In this document: piece by piece, positions 5,080 through 14,596 of the stretch | Layout: each line of letters opens with the position of its first letter | How positions within the stretch are numbered: the stretch's first letter is position 1 | Origin: RGIG1959 sp045637645 | GTDB lineage: Bacteria > Bacillota > Clostridia > Oscillospirales > Acutalibacteraceae | DNA length: 14,596 nucleotides | Assembly: GCA_045637645.1 (NCBI GenBank) | Contig: JAZTZV010000068.1 | Location: forward strand, 1 to 14,596 | Direction: 5' to 3' | Notes under the pieces: model-generated | Told to the model about the DNA's origin: nothing | The model's input: the letters and a program-made list of their open reading frames with translations, nothing else | Database searches by the model: none | Translations under genes and position numbers: made by a program

Positions 5080-5817
5080 TTACAGCACACCGTTGGCGAT
5101 GTAGAACACGCGCGCCACGTCAAGCAACGTCACTTCGCCGTCGCCGTTTTGATCCGCGCGAGCGATCATCTCGTCGTCGAGATTGTTCGTGCCGTTGACA
5201 TGATCGAACGCCATTTTCGCGTCATAGACATCCGCCATGCCGTCGCCGTCAATGTCGCCGGGCACGGTCTCGTCGGAGGGGATCGTCACCACACCCGCCA
5301 CAGCGGTGGGAACCACGTCGAAATCTTCGCCGCCGTTGCCGACGCCGTCATTCGCGCACATCTCGGGAACCACGATGTTGATTTCGGAGGTCGTCGCGCC
5401 TTCCAGCACTTTGAAGGTCAGGGTGTACATCACGCCGCCTGCAGTCGTGCCCTTGGAAGAAGAGGTTGCAAACGCCATCTTGGCGATGCCCGCTTCGGGA
5501 ACTGCGAACGCCCACATGTAGGAGCTCTTGAAGATTTTGGTGTTGATGTCTTCGAAGTAGGGGTTGTCCTCGTCATCCCAAACGGTTTGGATCTCGAGGC
5601 AAGTGGGATCGTATTCGACCCAAATTTGACCGTTGACCATGTAGTGGTTCTCCGACACGGAGATGTCCACCGTGATGGTGTCACCGGGTTGCGCTTCAAC
5701 CGATTGCGCGGAGAACACGATGTCCGCCGCTTCCGCGGACGCGGTCAGCACCGCCGTGCTCGCGAACGCCGCCAAAACCAGCGCGCAGGACAGCATAACA
5801 GCAAGAATTTTTCTCAT
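5080..5817 (-). CDS. Secreted cohesin-dockerin protein (adaptor-like)
   Basis: A 245-aa exported protein. Residues 1-30 are a signal peptide (MRK, a hydrophobic core, ASAEA). Residues about 32-170 fit a cohesin fold: VEAQPGDTITVDISVSEN, then GQIWVEYDPTCLEI, then GGVMYTLTFKVLEGA. A linker ending DETVPG leads into a type I dockerin at 187-243 with two complete calcium loops: D188, D190, D192, D196, D199 and D222, N224, D226, T230, D233. Cohesins bind dockerins, so a cohesin joined to a dockerin is adaptor architecture, as in ScaC of Ruminococcus flavefaciens; many non-cellulolytic Clostridia also carry such modules with unknown partners. No catalytic domain or cell-wall anchor is present. Ribosome binding site AAAGGA. 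It has its own promoter and terminator and no functional neighbours. The dockerin is certain; the cohesin is likely. Confidence 0.85.
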   Translation of the reverse strand: MRKILAVMLSCALVLAAFASTAVLTASAEAADIVFSAQSVEAQPGDTITVDISVSENHYMVNGQIWVEYDPTCLEIQTVWDDEDNPYFEDINTKIFKSSYMWAFAVPEAGIAKMAFATSSSKGTTAGGVMYTLTFKVLEGATTSEINIVVPEMCANDGVGNGGEDFDVVPTAVAGVVTIPSDETVPGDIDGDGMADVYDAKMAFDHVNGTNNLDDEMIARADQNGDGEVTLLDVARVFYIANGVL

Positions 5818-5882
5818 TGGAAATCAATCCTTTCTTTTGTTCATTTCAGTCCGAAACAGCGATATTCACCGCTTACATCACC

Positions 5883-5912
5883 AGTATACCACAGGTATAT
5901 CAAGAATTGCAA
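5883..5912 (-). promoter_or_regulatory. Promoter of the cohesin-dockerin gene
   Basis: On the minus strand an extended -10, TGGTATACT (TATACT at 5883-5888), lies 18 bp from TTGCAA (5907-5912). It sits right after the ychF stop codon (5934). No terminator separates ychF from it, so read-through from the secA-ychF operon is possible. Confidence 0.65.
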
Positions 5913-5933
5913 GAAGAATCAACAAGGAATTTT

Positions 5934-7031
5934 TTAAACATTGAAGCGGAACAGCACCACATCGCCGTCCTGCATGACATATTCCTTGCCTTCCGAGCGC
6001 ACAAGACCCTTTTCCTTCGCCGCCGCGAGGGAACCGGTCTCGATGAGTTGCTCATAGGGGATGACCTCGGCGCGAATGAAGCCGCGTTCAAACTCGGAGT
6101 GGATCTTGCCCGCCGCTTGCGGCGCTTTCGTGCCGCGGGTGATCGTCCACGCGCGCACTTCGGGCTCGCCCGCCGTCAGGTAGGAGATCAAGCCGAGCAG
6201 GTGATAGCTCTTTTGGATCAAGCGATCGAGACCGCCTTGCTCCAAACCGAGCTCGCCGAGGAAGATCTCTTTTTCTTCGGCGTCCATGTCGGCGATGTCC
6301 GCTTCGAGTTGCGCGCAAATGGGCAACACTTCGGCGTTTTCCGCCTCGGCAAGTGCCTTGACTTTTTGGAAATAGGGATGATTGTCAAGATCGCCCGCCG
6401 TAAAGTCCGCTTCGGAAAGGTTTGCCGCGTAGATGATAGGCTTTTTGGTGAGGAGTGCCACATCGGCAAGCATCGCCGCTTCTTCGTCGGTGCATTCGAC
6501 CGTGCGGGCGGCTTTGCCTTCCTCGAGAGCCGCCATCACGCGCTCATAGAAGCTGATTTGCGCCGCCAGGCTGCGGTCGCCTTTGAGTGCCTTGCGGTCA
6601 CGGTCGAGACGGCGTTGAAGCAGTTCCATATCGGAGAAAATCAGCTCAAGGTCGATCGTTTCGATGTCGCGCAGAGGATCGATCGAGCCTTCGACGTGAA
6701 CGATATCGTCGTTTTCGAAGCAACGCACCACATGGACAATGGCGTCGACTTCGCGGATGTTCGACAGGAATTTGTTGCCGAGGCCCTCGCCTTTGGATGC
6801 GCCTTTGACAAGACCCGCGATGTCCACAAATTCGATCACGGCAGGCGTGAGCTTTTTCGGGTTGTACAGTTCCGCCAGCGCATCAAGACGCTTGTCGGGC
6901 ACGGCGACCACACCGACGTTGGGGTCGATGGTGCAAAACGGGTAGTTCGCGCTTTGCGCGCCCGCGTTGGTGATCGCGTTAAACAATGTGGATTTGCCGA
7001 CGTTGGGCAAACCGACGATACCGAGTTTCAT
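5934..7031 (-). CDS. ychF: YchF/OLA1-family nucleotide-binding protein
   Basis: A 365-aa cytosolic P-loop NTPase of the Obg-HflX superfamily, conserved across bacteria and eukaryotes. Domains are the G domain, with P-loop GLPNVGKST at 7-15, G3 DIAG at 70-73 and NLSE at 204-207 in place of the usual NKxD (the change linked to ATP rather than GTP preference), a helical insertion at about 120-185, and a C-terminal TGS domain from about 282. Known homologues bind ribosomes and act in translation and oxidative-stress responses. The start has AAGGAG about 10 nt upstream. It follows secA by 32 nt, the gap being filled by heptad repeats, and is very likely co-transcribed with it. Confidence 0.97.
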   Translation of the reverse strand: MKLGIVGLPNVGKSTLFNAITNAGAQSANYPFCTIDPNVGVVAVPDKRLDALAELYNPKKLTPAVIEFVDIAGLVKGASKGEGLGNKFLSNIREVDAIVHVVRCFENDDIVHVEGSIDPLRDIETIDLELIFSDMELLQRRLDRDRKALKGDRSLAAQISFYERVMAALEEGKAARTVECTDEEAAMLADVALLTKKPIIYAANLSEADFTAGDLDNHPYFQKVKALAEAENAEVLPICAQLEADIADMDAEEKEIFLGELGLEQGGLDRLIQKSYHLLGLISYLTAGEPEVRAWTITRGTKAPQAAGKIHSEFERGFIRAEVIPYEQLIETGSLAAAKEKGLVRSEGKEYVMQDGDVVLFRFNV

Positions 7032-7047
7032 GATGGTTTATCTCCTT

Positions 7048-7063
7048 TTTCACTCTTACTTTT

Positions 7064-7068
<5 letters not shown>
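7048..7068 (-). repeat. Heptad tract spanning the secA stop codon and secA-ychF gap
   Basis: Read on the minus strand: AGTGAAA, AAGTAAG, AGTGAAA, then AAGGAGA, which is in phase and serves as the ychF ribosome binding site. The secA stop TGA (7064-7066) is within the first unit. It is the same repeat as at 134, 620, 671 and 4804. Confidence 0.75.
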
Positions 7069-9838
<2,770 letters not shown>

Positions 9839-9892
9839 GGTCGGTGGTCTTCCTTTCGTTGTCTCTTTTCCGAACAGAGCATATATATCTCT

Positions 9893-9921
9893 ATGATATC
9901 ACATTCCGCCCTGTTATACAA
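9893..9921 (-). promoter_or_regulatory. Putative promoter of secA-ychF
   Basis: On the minus strand, TGATATCAT gives an extended -10 (TATCAT at 9893-9898), 17 bp from TTGTAT (9916-9921). It would leave a leader of about 45 nt. The -35 is weak, so the call is tentative. Confidence 0.45.
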
Positions 9922-9964
9922 CCGAAAAATTTGTAAACACCCGCCCTTTTATGAGATTTTTCTC

Positions 9965-10000
9965 TTGTTTTTTGGGAAATTTTGTTGTATACTGTATAAA
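9965..10000 (+). promoter_or_regulatory. Promoter region of the PHP-TSCPD operon, two overlapping candidates
   Basis: TTGTTT (9965-9970) lies 17 bp from TATACT (9988-9993), and TTGGGA (9972-9977) lies 17 bp from TATAAA (9995-10000). It is divergent from the secA promoter about 45 bp away. The leader to the start codon at 10077 is about 70 nt. Confidence 0.55.
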
Positions 10001-10076
10001 GGTGGAGAAGTGTTATCTTCTCGTAACCGTATTCAGCAAAGACCTTTTTCTCGGCTTGGAAATGGAGGAGTTTTCA

Positions 10077-10913
10077 ATGGCCTGCGATCTACATTGCCAC
10101 ACCAAAATATCCGACGGATCTATGGGGATCGACGACCTGATTGCCATGGCGAAACGCCGCGGCGTCACAACCTTATCTGTCACGGATCATGATACCACGG
10201 CAGGTGCCACGCGCGCTGTCATCATCGGTAAACGTCAAGGACTCAACATCATTCACGGTGTCGAGCTTTCTACCGCCGACCCTGCACGCGACGGCAAAGC
10301 GCATTTGTTGTGCTACATGTGCGACACTCCCGACCGCTTGGAAGGCTTGTGCCGTCAAATCGGCGAACGCCGCAAGAAAGCCGCGAACGATATGGTGCGC
10401 CGCGTCATGCGCTATTACCCCATCACCCCCGAAATGGTGGTGCGTTGCGCGACGGGCAGTACCAACTTCTACAAACAACATATCATGCACGCGTTGATGG
10501 ACGCCGGCTACGCGGATTCCATCTTCGGCGATGTGTATAAAAAGCTGTTCGGCTCGGAGGGCTGTGCCCGCGTCGAGATCGAATACCCCGACGTGCGTGA
10601 TGTTCTCGAACTCGTGCACAGCGCGGGCGGTGTGGCGGTTCTCGCTCATCCGTATCTCTACAAAAACGAGGAACTCCTCGAAGAATTGACCGAGCTCGGC
10701 TTGGACGGCGTGGAAGTGTGGCATCCTTCTCACTCGGAGGAGCAACGCGCCCAACTGATGGATTTCGCCGAGCAACACGGCCTGCTGATGACGGGTGGCT
10801 CCGACTTCCACGGCATGTACACCCGCACCACGCGCGCACTCGCCAGCACCGCTTGCCCCGACGAGCACGTCAAAGCGTTGCTCGCTTACAAAGATAAAAA
10901 GAGAAAAGGTTAA
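10077..10913 (+). CDS. PHP-domain metal-dependent phosphoesterase
   Basis: A 278-aa cytosolic hydrolase of the polymerase-and-histidinol-phosphatase (PHP) family. The metal-binding set is visible: H6 and H8 (DLHCHTKISDG), TDHDT at 36-40, GVELS with E63, H191 in AHPYLY, and GSDFHG with D243 and H245. The layout, with an inserted helical region at about 85-170, resembles the TrpH/YciV group, some of which hydrolyse 3',5'-nucleoside bisphosphates and trim RNA 5' ends; the exact substrate here is an inference. The start at 10077 is chosen for GGAGGAG 7 nt upstream and because the HCH motif should be N-terminal; an earlier in-frame ATG at 9951 would place the promoter in the coding region. It is followed after 36 nt by the TSCPD gene. 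Confidence 0.92.
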   Translation: MACDLHCHTKISDGSMGIDDLIAMAKRRGVTTLSVTDHDTTAGATRAVIIGKRQGLNIIHGVELSTADPARDGKAHLLCYMCDTPDRLEGLCRQIGERRKKAANDMVRRVMRYYPITPEMVVRCATGSTNFYKQHIMHALMDAGYADSIFGDVYKKLFGSEGCARVEIEYPDVRDVLELVHSAGGVAVLAHPYLYKNEELLEELTELGLDGVEVWHPSHSEEQRAQLMDFAEQHGLLMTGGSDFHGMYTRTTRALASTACPDEHVKALLAYKDKKRKG

Positions 10914-10949
10914 GCTGACGAGAAGAAAAAAGCTTAAGGAGATTGGTTC

Positions 10950-11198
10950 ATGACCCATACCTATCAACCCAAGGGTGTTTGCTCGCGCAGCATCTCGTTC
11001 GACATCGACGAGCAAGGCTGTGTCCGCAACGTCTCGTTCTACGGCGGTTGCAACGGCAACACGCAAGGACTCGCGCGACTTGCCGAAGGCATGGACGCAC
11101 GCGAATTGGTCGCGCGCTTGCGCGGCATCCGTTGCGGTATGCGCACGACCTCTTGCCCCGATCAACTGGCGATCGCGGTTGAACGTGCCCTTCCATAA
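10950..11198 (+). CDS. TSCPD domain protein (TIGR03905 type)
   Basis: An 82-aa cysteine-rich protein. It carries cysteines at C11, C24 and C34 and a C-terminal IRCGMRTTSCPDQLA segment whose TSCPDQ gives the domain its name. The same domain occurs at the C terminus of some vitamin-B12-dependent ribonucleotide reductases, where it may bind metal or nucleic acid; the stand-alone form is common in Clostridia and has no firm function. The start is supported by AAGGAG 8 nt upstream. It is second in an operon with the PHP gene and is followed by a strong terminator. Confidence 0.88.
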   Translation: MTHTYQPKGVCSRSISFDIDEQGCVRNVSFYGGCNGNTQGLARLAEGMDARELVARLRGIRCGMRTTSCPDQLAIAVERALP

Positions 11199-11207
11199 AC
11201 ACTTTCG

Positions 11208-11252
11208 ACCCGATTCGTTTGCCTCACGGCGGACGGTCGGGTTCTGTTTTTT
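11208..11252 (+). terminator. Rho-independent terminator after the TSCPD gene
   Basis: An outer 6-bp stem ACCCGA/TCGGGT (11208-11213 with 11237-11242) encloses an 8-bp inner stem with loop TCAC, including two G-T wobbles, and is followed by TCTGTTTTTT. Only 19 nt separate it from the mscS-type start codon and I see no promoter in between. Confidence 0.8.
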
Positions 11253-11271
11253 CACAAAGGAGCTGTGAGCT

Positions 11272-12138
11272 ATGTTGGATTCGATTTCGTTTGCGGACAT
11301 CCTGCGCACCGTGTTGAATGCGCTTTACTCCGCATATACGACGTTGCGCGACATCACGTTCGGCGCGGTGTCGCTGTCGTCGATCTTTTTCGCCGCGCTG
11401 ATCACCATCGGCGGCATTTTGGTCGTCAACCTGCTGATGATCCTCATCAAAAGGCTGATCGCTCGCACGTCGTGGGACGACAACCTCAAGCACGTGATCG
11501 AGCTTGTCGCGCGCGTGGTGCTGTATGTGATCGTGGCACTGATCGCCGCCGATGCGCTGGGTGTGCCGGTGACGTCGCTTGTGGCGGTGTTGAGCGTCGC
11601 CGGTCTTGCCGTTTCGCTCGCGATCCAAGATACGCTCTCCAATGTGTTCAGCGGCATGTTGCTGTTGACCGCCAAAACGTTTGCAAGCGGCGATTACGTG
11701 CAGGTGAGCGGTCTGGAGGGTACGGTGACGAAGGTGGATTTGATGAACACCTATCTGCGCACCGCGGATCACAAAACCGTGCGCATCCCGAATAAGGACG
11801 TGCAAGCCGCGCCCATCGTCAACTATTCCCGCGAACCGCTTCGCCGCGTGGAGATCCGCGTGAGCGTGTCCTACAACGACGACACCGAACGCGTCAAAGC
11901 GGCGTTGCTCCGCGCGGCCGAACGCGTTGACACGGTTTTGAAGGATCCCGCTCCGTTTGCGGGACTTGCCGCCTACGGCAACAGCAGCATTGAATACGTC
12001 GTGCATGCGTGGACAAACGGCGCGACCTATTGGCCCTCGTTTTACGGACTCAACGAAGCGGTGCGCGAGACCTTCCGTGAGGACGGCATCGCCATGACCT
12101 ATGACCACATCAACGTGCATATGGTGGAAGGAGATTGA
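11272..12138 (+). CDS. MscS-family mechanosensitive ion channel
   Basis: A 288-aa inner-membrane channel that releases solutes upon hypo-osmotic tension. Three hydrophobic segments are seen at about 33-58, 76-96 and 98-133. The third holds the pore-lining VLSVAGLAVSLAIQDTLSNVFSGMLLL, which aligns well with the E. coli MscS TM3. The beta domain follows with FASGDYVQVSGLEGTVTKVDLMNTYLRTADHKTVRIPNKDV and the VNYSREPLRRVE signature, then a cytoplasmic alpha/beta domain to 288. The length is close to E. coli MscS (286 aa). Ribosome binding site AAAGGAG lies upstream. It runs into the metallophosphoesterase gene, 5 nt between stop and next ATG, so the two are co-translated or at least co-transcribed. 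Confidence 0.95.
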   Translation: MLDSISFADILRTVLNALYSAYTTLRDITFGAVSLSSIFFAALITIGGILVVNLLMILIKRLIARTSWDDNLKHVIELVARVVLYVIVALIAADALGVPVTSLVAVLSVAGLAVSLAIQDTLSNVFSGMLLLTAKTFASGDYVQVSGLEGTVTKVDLMNTYLRTADHKTVRIPNKDVQAAPIVNYSREPLRRVEIRVSVSYNDDTERVKAALLRAAERVDTVLKDPAPFAGLAAYGNSSIEYVVHAWTNGATYWPSFYGLNEAVRETFREDGIAMTYDHINVHMVEGD

Positions 12139-12143
12139 CGGCT

Positions 12144-12953
12144 ATGTCACAATCGTTACCGACCCGTCTCGATCGCGAGACACTTTGCATTCCGTCGCTG
12201 ACCCGTTCCTATCGCCTGTTGCACATCAGCGACAGTCACATGAGTCCCGATTCCCCGCTCGACACCGACGAGATGCGTGAAAAAGCCGCCAAGCACCGTG
12301 AGGTGTGGATGGCGCACGGCAACGGTGCCACGCAGGAAGAAAATTTCGACGCGTTTGTCGCGCTCGCACGTGAAGAGAACATCGACCTTGCCGTGCTGTG
12401 CGGCGATATGACCGATTTTCCGTCGGTCGGCACCGCCGACGAAGGGCGCAAACGCTATGAACGGCTCGGAAACTATCTCTATGTACCCGGCAATCACGAG
12501 CAAGGCATCCGCTTCCCCGAATTTTATAAAGATGCCACGCGCGGCAACCCCGCGCTTCAAGTGATCGACCTCGGCGAACTGCTGTTTGTCGGCGTAGACA
12601 ACGGATGCCACACCGTCAGCGACGAGGTGATGGACACGCTCGAACGTCTTCTGCGCGGCGACAAACCCGTCGTGTTGGCGCATCACGTTCCCGTCGATTG
12701 CGACACGTTGCATCCCGCGGCGGTCGCGTATTGGGAGGATGTGACCTATTTCCTGTTCGGGCTGTCGGGCAAGAGCGAGAACATCGATCGCTACATCCGT
12801 TTGTTGACCGAGGAGCACACACAGCTTCGCGCCGTGCTGGCGGGGCATTTGCATTTCGATCACGTCGACCGCTTCCCGAACGGCGTCCCTCAATATGTCG
12901 CCGCGCCGTGCCTTGCGGGCTACGGTCGCATGTTGGATATCAAGGGCGACTAA
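12144..12953 (+). CDS. Calcineurin-like metallophosphoesterase
   Basis: A 269-aa predicted cytosolic dinuclear-metal phosphoesterase; no signal peptide is seen. All five motifs are present: D30-S-H32, G87-D-M-T-D91, G116-N-H-E119, the A-H-H at 179-181, and G234-H-L-H237. The substrate is not indicated by sequence; relatives act on cyclic nucleotides, nucleotides or phospholipid heads. The start is the ATG at 12144, 11 nt after GGAG inside the end of the channel gene; an in-frame TTG at 12135 overlapping the upstream stop codon is too close to the ribosome binding site. The pairing with the MscS gene suggests shared expression but no proven link. Confidence 0.9.
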   Translation: MSQSLPTRLDRETLCIPSLTRSYRLLHISDSHMSPDSPLDTDEMREKAAKHREVWMAHGNGATQEENFDAFVALAREENIDLAVLCGDMTDFPSVGTADEGRKRYERLGNYLYVPGNHEQGIRFPEFYKDATRGNPALQVIDLGELLFVGVDNGCHTVSDEVMDTLERLLRGDKPVVLAHHVPVDCDTLHPAAVAYWEDVTYFLFGLSGKSENIDRYIRLLTEEHTQLRAVLAGHLHFDHVDRFPNGVPQYVAAPCLAGYGRMLDIKGD

Positions 12954-13000
12954 CACGGCGGCAACGGTCGTCGGCATTTCTACGAAAGTGAGGAACCTCT

Positions 13001-14074
13001 ATGACATCCGATCTTCTCACCGTCCGTAATAAGCTGAAGGGCAAACGGATCGTGTCGGTCGGCGCGATCGCCGCGTTGCCGTTCTTGTTGTTGAGCCGTT
13101 TGTCTTGGCTTGGAAATGTCTTCATCTGCGACGAGTATTTTCATGCAAGCACGTTCTTCGGTTCTTGGCTCAAGTATAACGACGAAGGCGTGCGATTTTA
13201 TTTTCGTTCGCTCGATGAAGTTGCATGGTATTTGATTTCGTTGCTTCCTTCCGTTTTGAGTACCATCCTCCTGCTTGCCGCGATCGCGTTGCTGATCGTG
13301 TATGTTGTGCGCGGACACAAAGCCTCGCGCGGCACGGTCTTGTTGGCGCTCGTTTTTGTCGGGATCACACTCAGTCGTTTGATATCCACGGCGACATTGT
13401 TGCCGTCCGCTTTCGACTTCCTCAAGGCACTATCGTATAATGAGGTGTTCAAATCCGACTTTATAAACGGCGGCGAGGGCGTTTTCGAAAATCTGCTCAT
13501 CGTTTTATGGCATGCAATTTGGGAATTGCGGAGCCTCTTGTTTGCCGCGCTGATTACGGTTGCGTTTGCCGTGGCAACGATCGGCTGGTTTATCAATCCG
13601 AAATTCGGCAAAACGGCATCCGTCGTTGCCGCTGTCGCGACGATTTTGCTGATGCTGATCGAAAGCGGATATTTCTGGATCAATCAGATCGGGATTTTGT
13701 TGGATGAGTTGTATTTCACATCGGCTTTCATCACCTGTTTCAATAGGGATGTATGGTCGCTGTTGTTGTACAGTGCGATGCTTGTGCTGCTGATCGCCAA
13801 TCGTTTCCCGCCTGTCTTCGCCAAAAAACAACCGATCGTCGAGGAGATCGCACAAGACGCTGTGGAAGAGATCGTCGAAGACGCGGTTGAGGGTATTTCC
13901 GACGAGCCTGCCGTTGACGACGAGGAATCCCCTGCGAGGGAACCCGCCGTGTCGTCCTCGGCGTACAGCGACACCGACGAGAAATTGTATTCGCTGTTCG
14001 AATTGCGCACAAACGGCGAGATTTCTTCGGAGGAATATCGCAAACTGCGCGACATGGTTCACGAAAAGCAATAA
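13001..14074 (+). CDS. Unrecognised polytopic membrane protein with C-terminal SHOCT-like motif
   Basis: A 357-aa protein whose membrane part I do not recognise. Hydrophobic segments lie near 18-36, 76-103, 110-131, 162-205 (probably two), 206-224 and 251-267. A very acidic linker of about 275-315 contains imperfect repeats of VEEI-X-X-DAVE. It ends in a SHOCT-like module, EKLYSLFELRTNGEISSEEYRKLRDMV, a short helical-hairpin domain thought to mediate oligomerisation or interactions. Ribosome binding site GTGAGG is 7 nt before the ATG. It lies 47 nt after the metallophosphoesterase with no terminator between, so it may be the last gene of that unit. Base composition looks more AT-rich than its neighbours. 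The function is unknown. Confidence 0.85.
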   Translation: MTSDLLTVRNKLKGKRIVSVGAIAALPFLLLSRLSWLGNVFICDEYFHASTFFGSWLKYNDEGVRFYFRSLDEVAWYLISLLPSVLSTILLLAAIALLIVYVVRGHKASRGTVLLALVFVGITLSRLISTATLLPSAFDFLKALSYNEVFKSDFINGGEGVFENLLIVLWHAIWELRSLLFAALITVAFAVATIGWFINPKFGKTASVVAAVATILLMLIESGYFWINQIGILLDELYFTSAFITCFNRDVWSLLLYSAMLVLLIANRFPPVFAKKQPIVEEIAQDAVEEIVEDAVEGISDEPAVDDEESPAREPAVSSSAYSDTDEKLYSLFELRTNGEISSEEYRKLRDMVHEKQ

Positions 14075-14075
14075 C

Positions 14076-14111
14076 AAAAAAAGGAACTTCCACGCGGAAG
14101 TTCCTTTTTTT
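14076..14111. terminator. Bidirectional terminator between convergent genes
   Basis: A perfect 9-bp stem GGAACTTCC/GGAAGTTCC (14083-14091 with 14096-14104), loop ACGC, is extended by seven A-T pairs whose T-run serves either direction. It lies 1 nt after the plus-strand stop codon and 4 nt after the minus-strand transporter's stop. Confidence 0.93.
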
Positions 14112-14115
14112 ACGA

Positions 14116-14596
14116 TTATCGTTTGCGCGGTTTGCCGCCGAACACTTCGCCGACAAAGGCGGCACCGAGGATGAGCGCCGCGCCCGCGATTTGGAATGGG
14201 TCGGAGATAAACTGACGAAGCACCGCCGCCGACAAAATCACCGCCACAGCGGGATCGATGTACGACAGCAACGCGGTCGATTGCGCGGGGAGTTTGCCCG
14301 CCGCGTCAAAGAACAGCATATACGCAAGACCCGTATGCACCAAGCCTAAAATCAGCATCGGCACGACCCAGTCCCACGACAGGGTGATCGTTTGAGTTTG
14401 CGTGAACAGCGCGTACGGCAATGTCACGATCGCCGCGATCAGCAATTGCCAAAACGTCGTTTCCTGCGACGACAGGCGCGTGATCTTTTTGTTGAGAAGC
14501 ACCACCGCCGCGTACAACGCCGCCGCGCCGAGTGCCAAGCCGATGCCGACGAGCGACGTCATCGCTTCAAGCGACAAAGTCGGATCGTAGCCATGT
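14116..14596 (-). CDS. EamA/DMT-family transporter, 5' end cut by window edge
   Basis: Only the C-terminal half, about 160 residues, is in the window; the reading frame stays open to the last base (...HGYDPTLSLEAMTSL). It covers the second EamA repeat: a loop, then LVGIGLALGAAALYAAVVLLNKK, further hydrophobic segments, GLVHTGLAYMLFFDAAGKLPA, and SYIDPAVAVILSAAVL, followed by a basic tail GGKPRKR. The motif GLVHTGLAY...ALLSYIDPAVAV is typical of EamA exporters. It is a different protein from the transporter at 1785-2696. A possible TTG start at 14577 is rejected because the first repeat must lie upstream. Confidence 0.88.
   Translation of the reverse strand, partial: HGYDPTLSLEAMTSLVGIGLALGAAALYAAVVLLNKKITRLSSQETTFWQLLIAAIVTLPYALFTQTQTITLSWDWVVPMLILGLVHTGLAYMLFFDAAGKLPAQSTALLSYIDPAVAVILSAAVLRQFISDPFQIAGAALILGAAFVGEVFGGKPRKR

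Noticed and set aside
4860..5123. 87-codon minus-strand frame over the second 132-bp repeat
   Set aside because: It reads through a terminator and four hairpins of a non-coding repeat, and would begin inside the cohesin-dockerin gene.
9951..10076. N-terminal extension of the PHP protein to an upstream ATG
   Set aside because: It would overlap the promoter elements at 9965-10000 and has no homology; the ATG at 10077 has GGAGGAG at proper distance.
9839..10076. Replication origin between the divergent secA and PHP genes
   Set aside because: No DnaA-box cluster or replication gene; the gap is adequately explained by two divergent promoters.
10173..12120. Long minus-strand frames opposite the PHP and MscS genes
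   Set aside because: Antisense shadows rich in His, Arg and Ala, without start signals; the plus-strand genes have full motif sets.

Overview
The window looks like chromosome from a Gram-positive gut-type Clostridia, most likely of the Oscillospirales/Ruminococcaceae. This is inferred from several things: a GTP-type PEP carboxykinase, a small cysteine-rich TSCPD protein, a SecA ending in the Cys-X-Cys...Cys-Cys zinc motif, a secreted protein pairing a cohesin with a type I dockerin, AAGGAG-type ribosome binding sites, and TTGACA/TATAAT promoters in AT-rich gaps between GC-richer genes. No plasmid, phage, CRISPR or insertion-sequence transposase gene is visible.

Layout. Positions 1-1083 are a repeat-rich accessory stretch. 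It holds a 132-bp multi-hairpin repeat, AGTGAAN heptad tracts, a stand-alone four-helix-bundle (23S rRNA intervening-sequence type) gene between two 44-bp direct repeats, and a tRNA-Gln(CUG) gene whose 3' end is copied twice more nearby. Positions 1084-2696 (minus strand) encode two membrane proteins, a DUF6198-like protein and an EamA-type transporter, apparently one operon. pckG (2843-4609, minus) is a single-gene unit with its own promoter and terminator. Positions 4610-5079 hold its promoter, the inverted second copy of the 132-bp repeat, and hairpins. A secreted cohesin-dockerin protein (5080-5817, minus) has its own promoter and terminator. secA (7064-9838) and ychF (5934-7031) form a minus-strand operon.

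From about 9.9 kb transcription diverges to the plus strand: a PHP-domain phosphoesterase (10077-10913), a TSCPD protein (10950-11198), a strong terminator, an MscS-family channel (11272-12138), a metallophosphoesterase (12144-12953), and an unrecognised membrane protein with a C-terminal SHOCT-like motif (13001-14074). A bidirectional terminator then separates this run from a second EamA transporter, which is cut by the window end (14116-14596, minus).

Most genes are housekeeping or ordinary metabolism, and I see no convincing multi-gene novel system. The unusual material is non-coding: two identical 132-bp copies in inverted orientation about 4.7 kb apart; five tracts of a 7-bp repeat that carries stop codons, one of which fills the secA-ychF junction; and a long palindrome that duplicates the tRNA-Gln 3' half in antisense around its own terminator.
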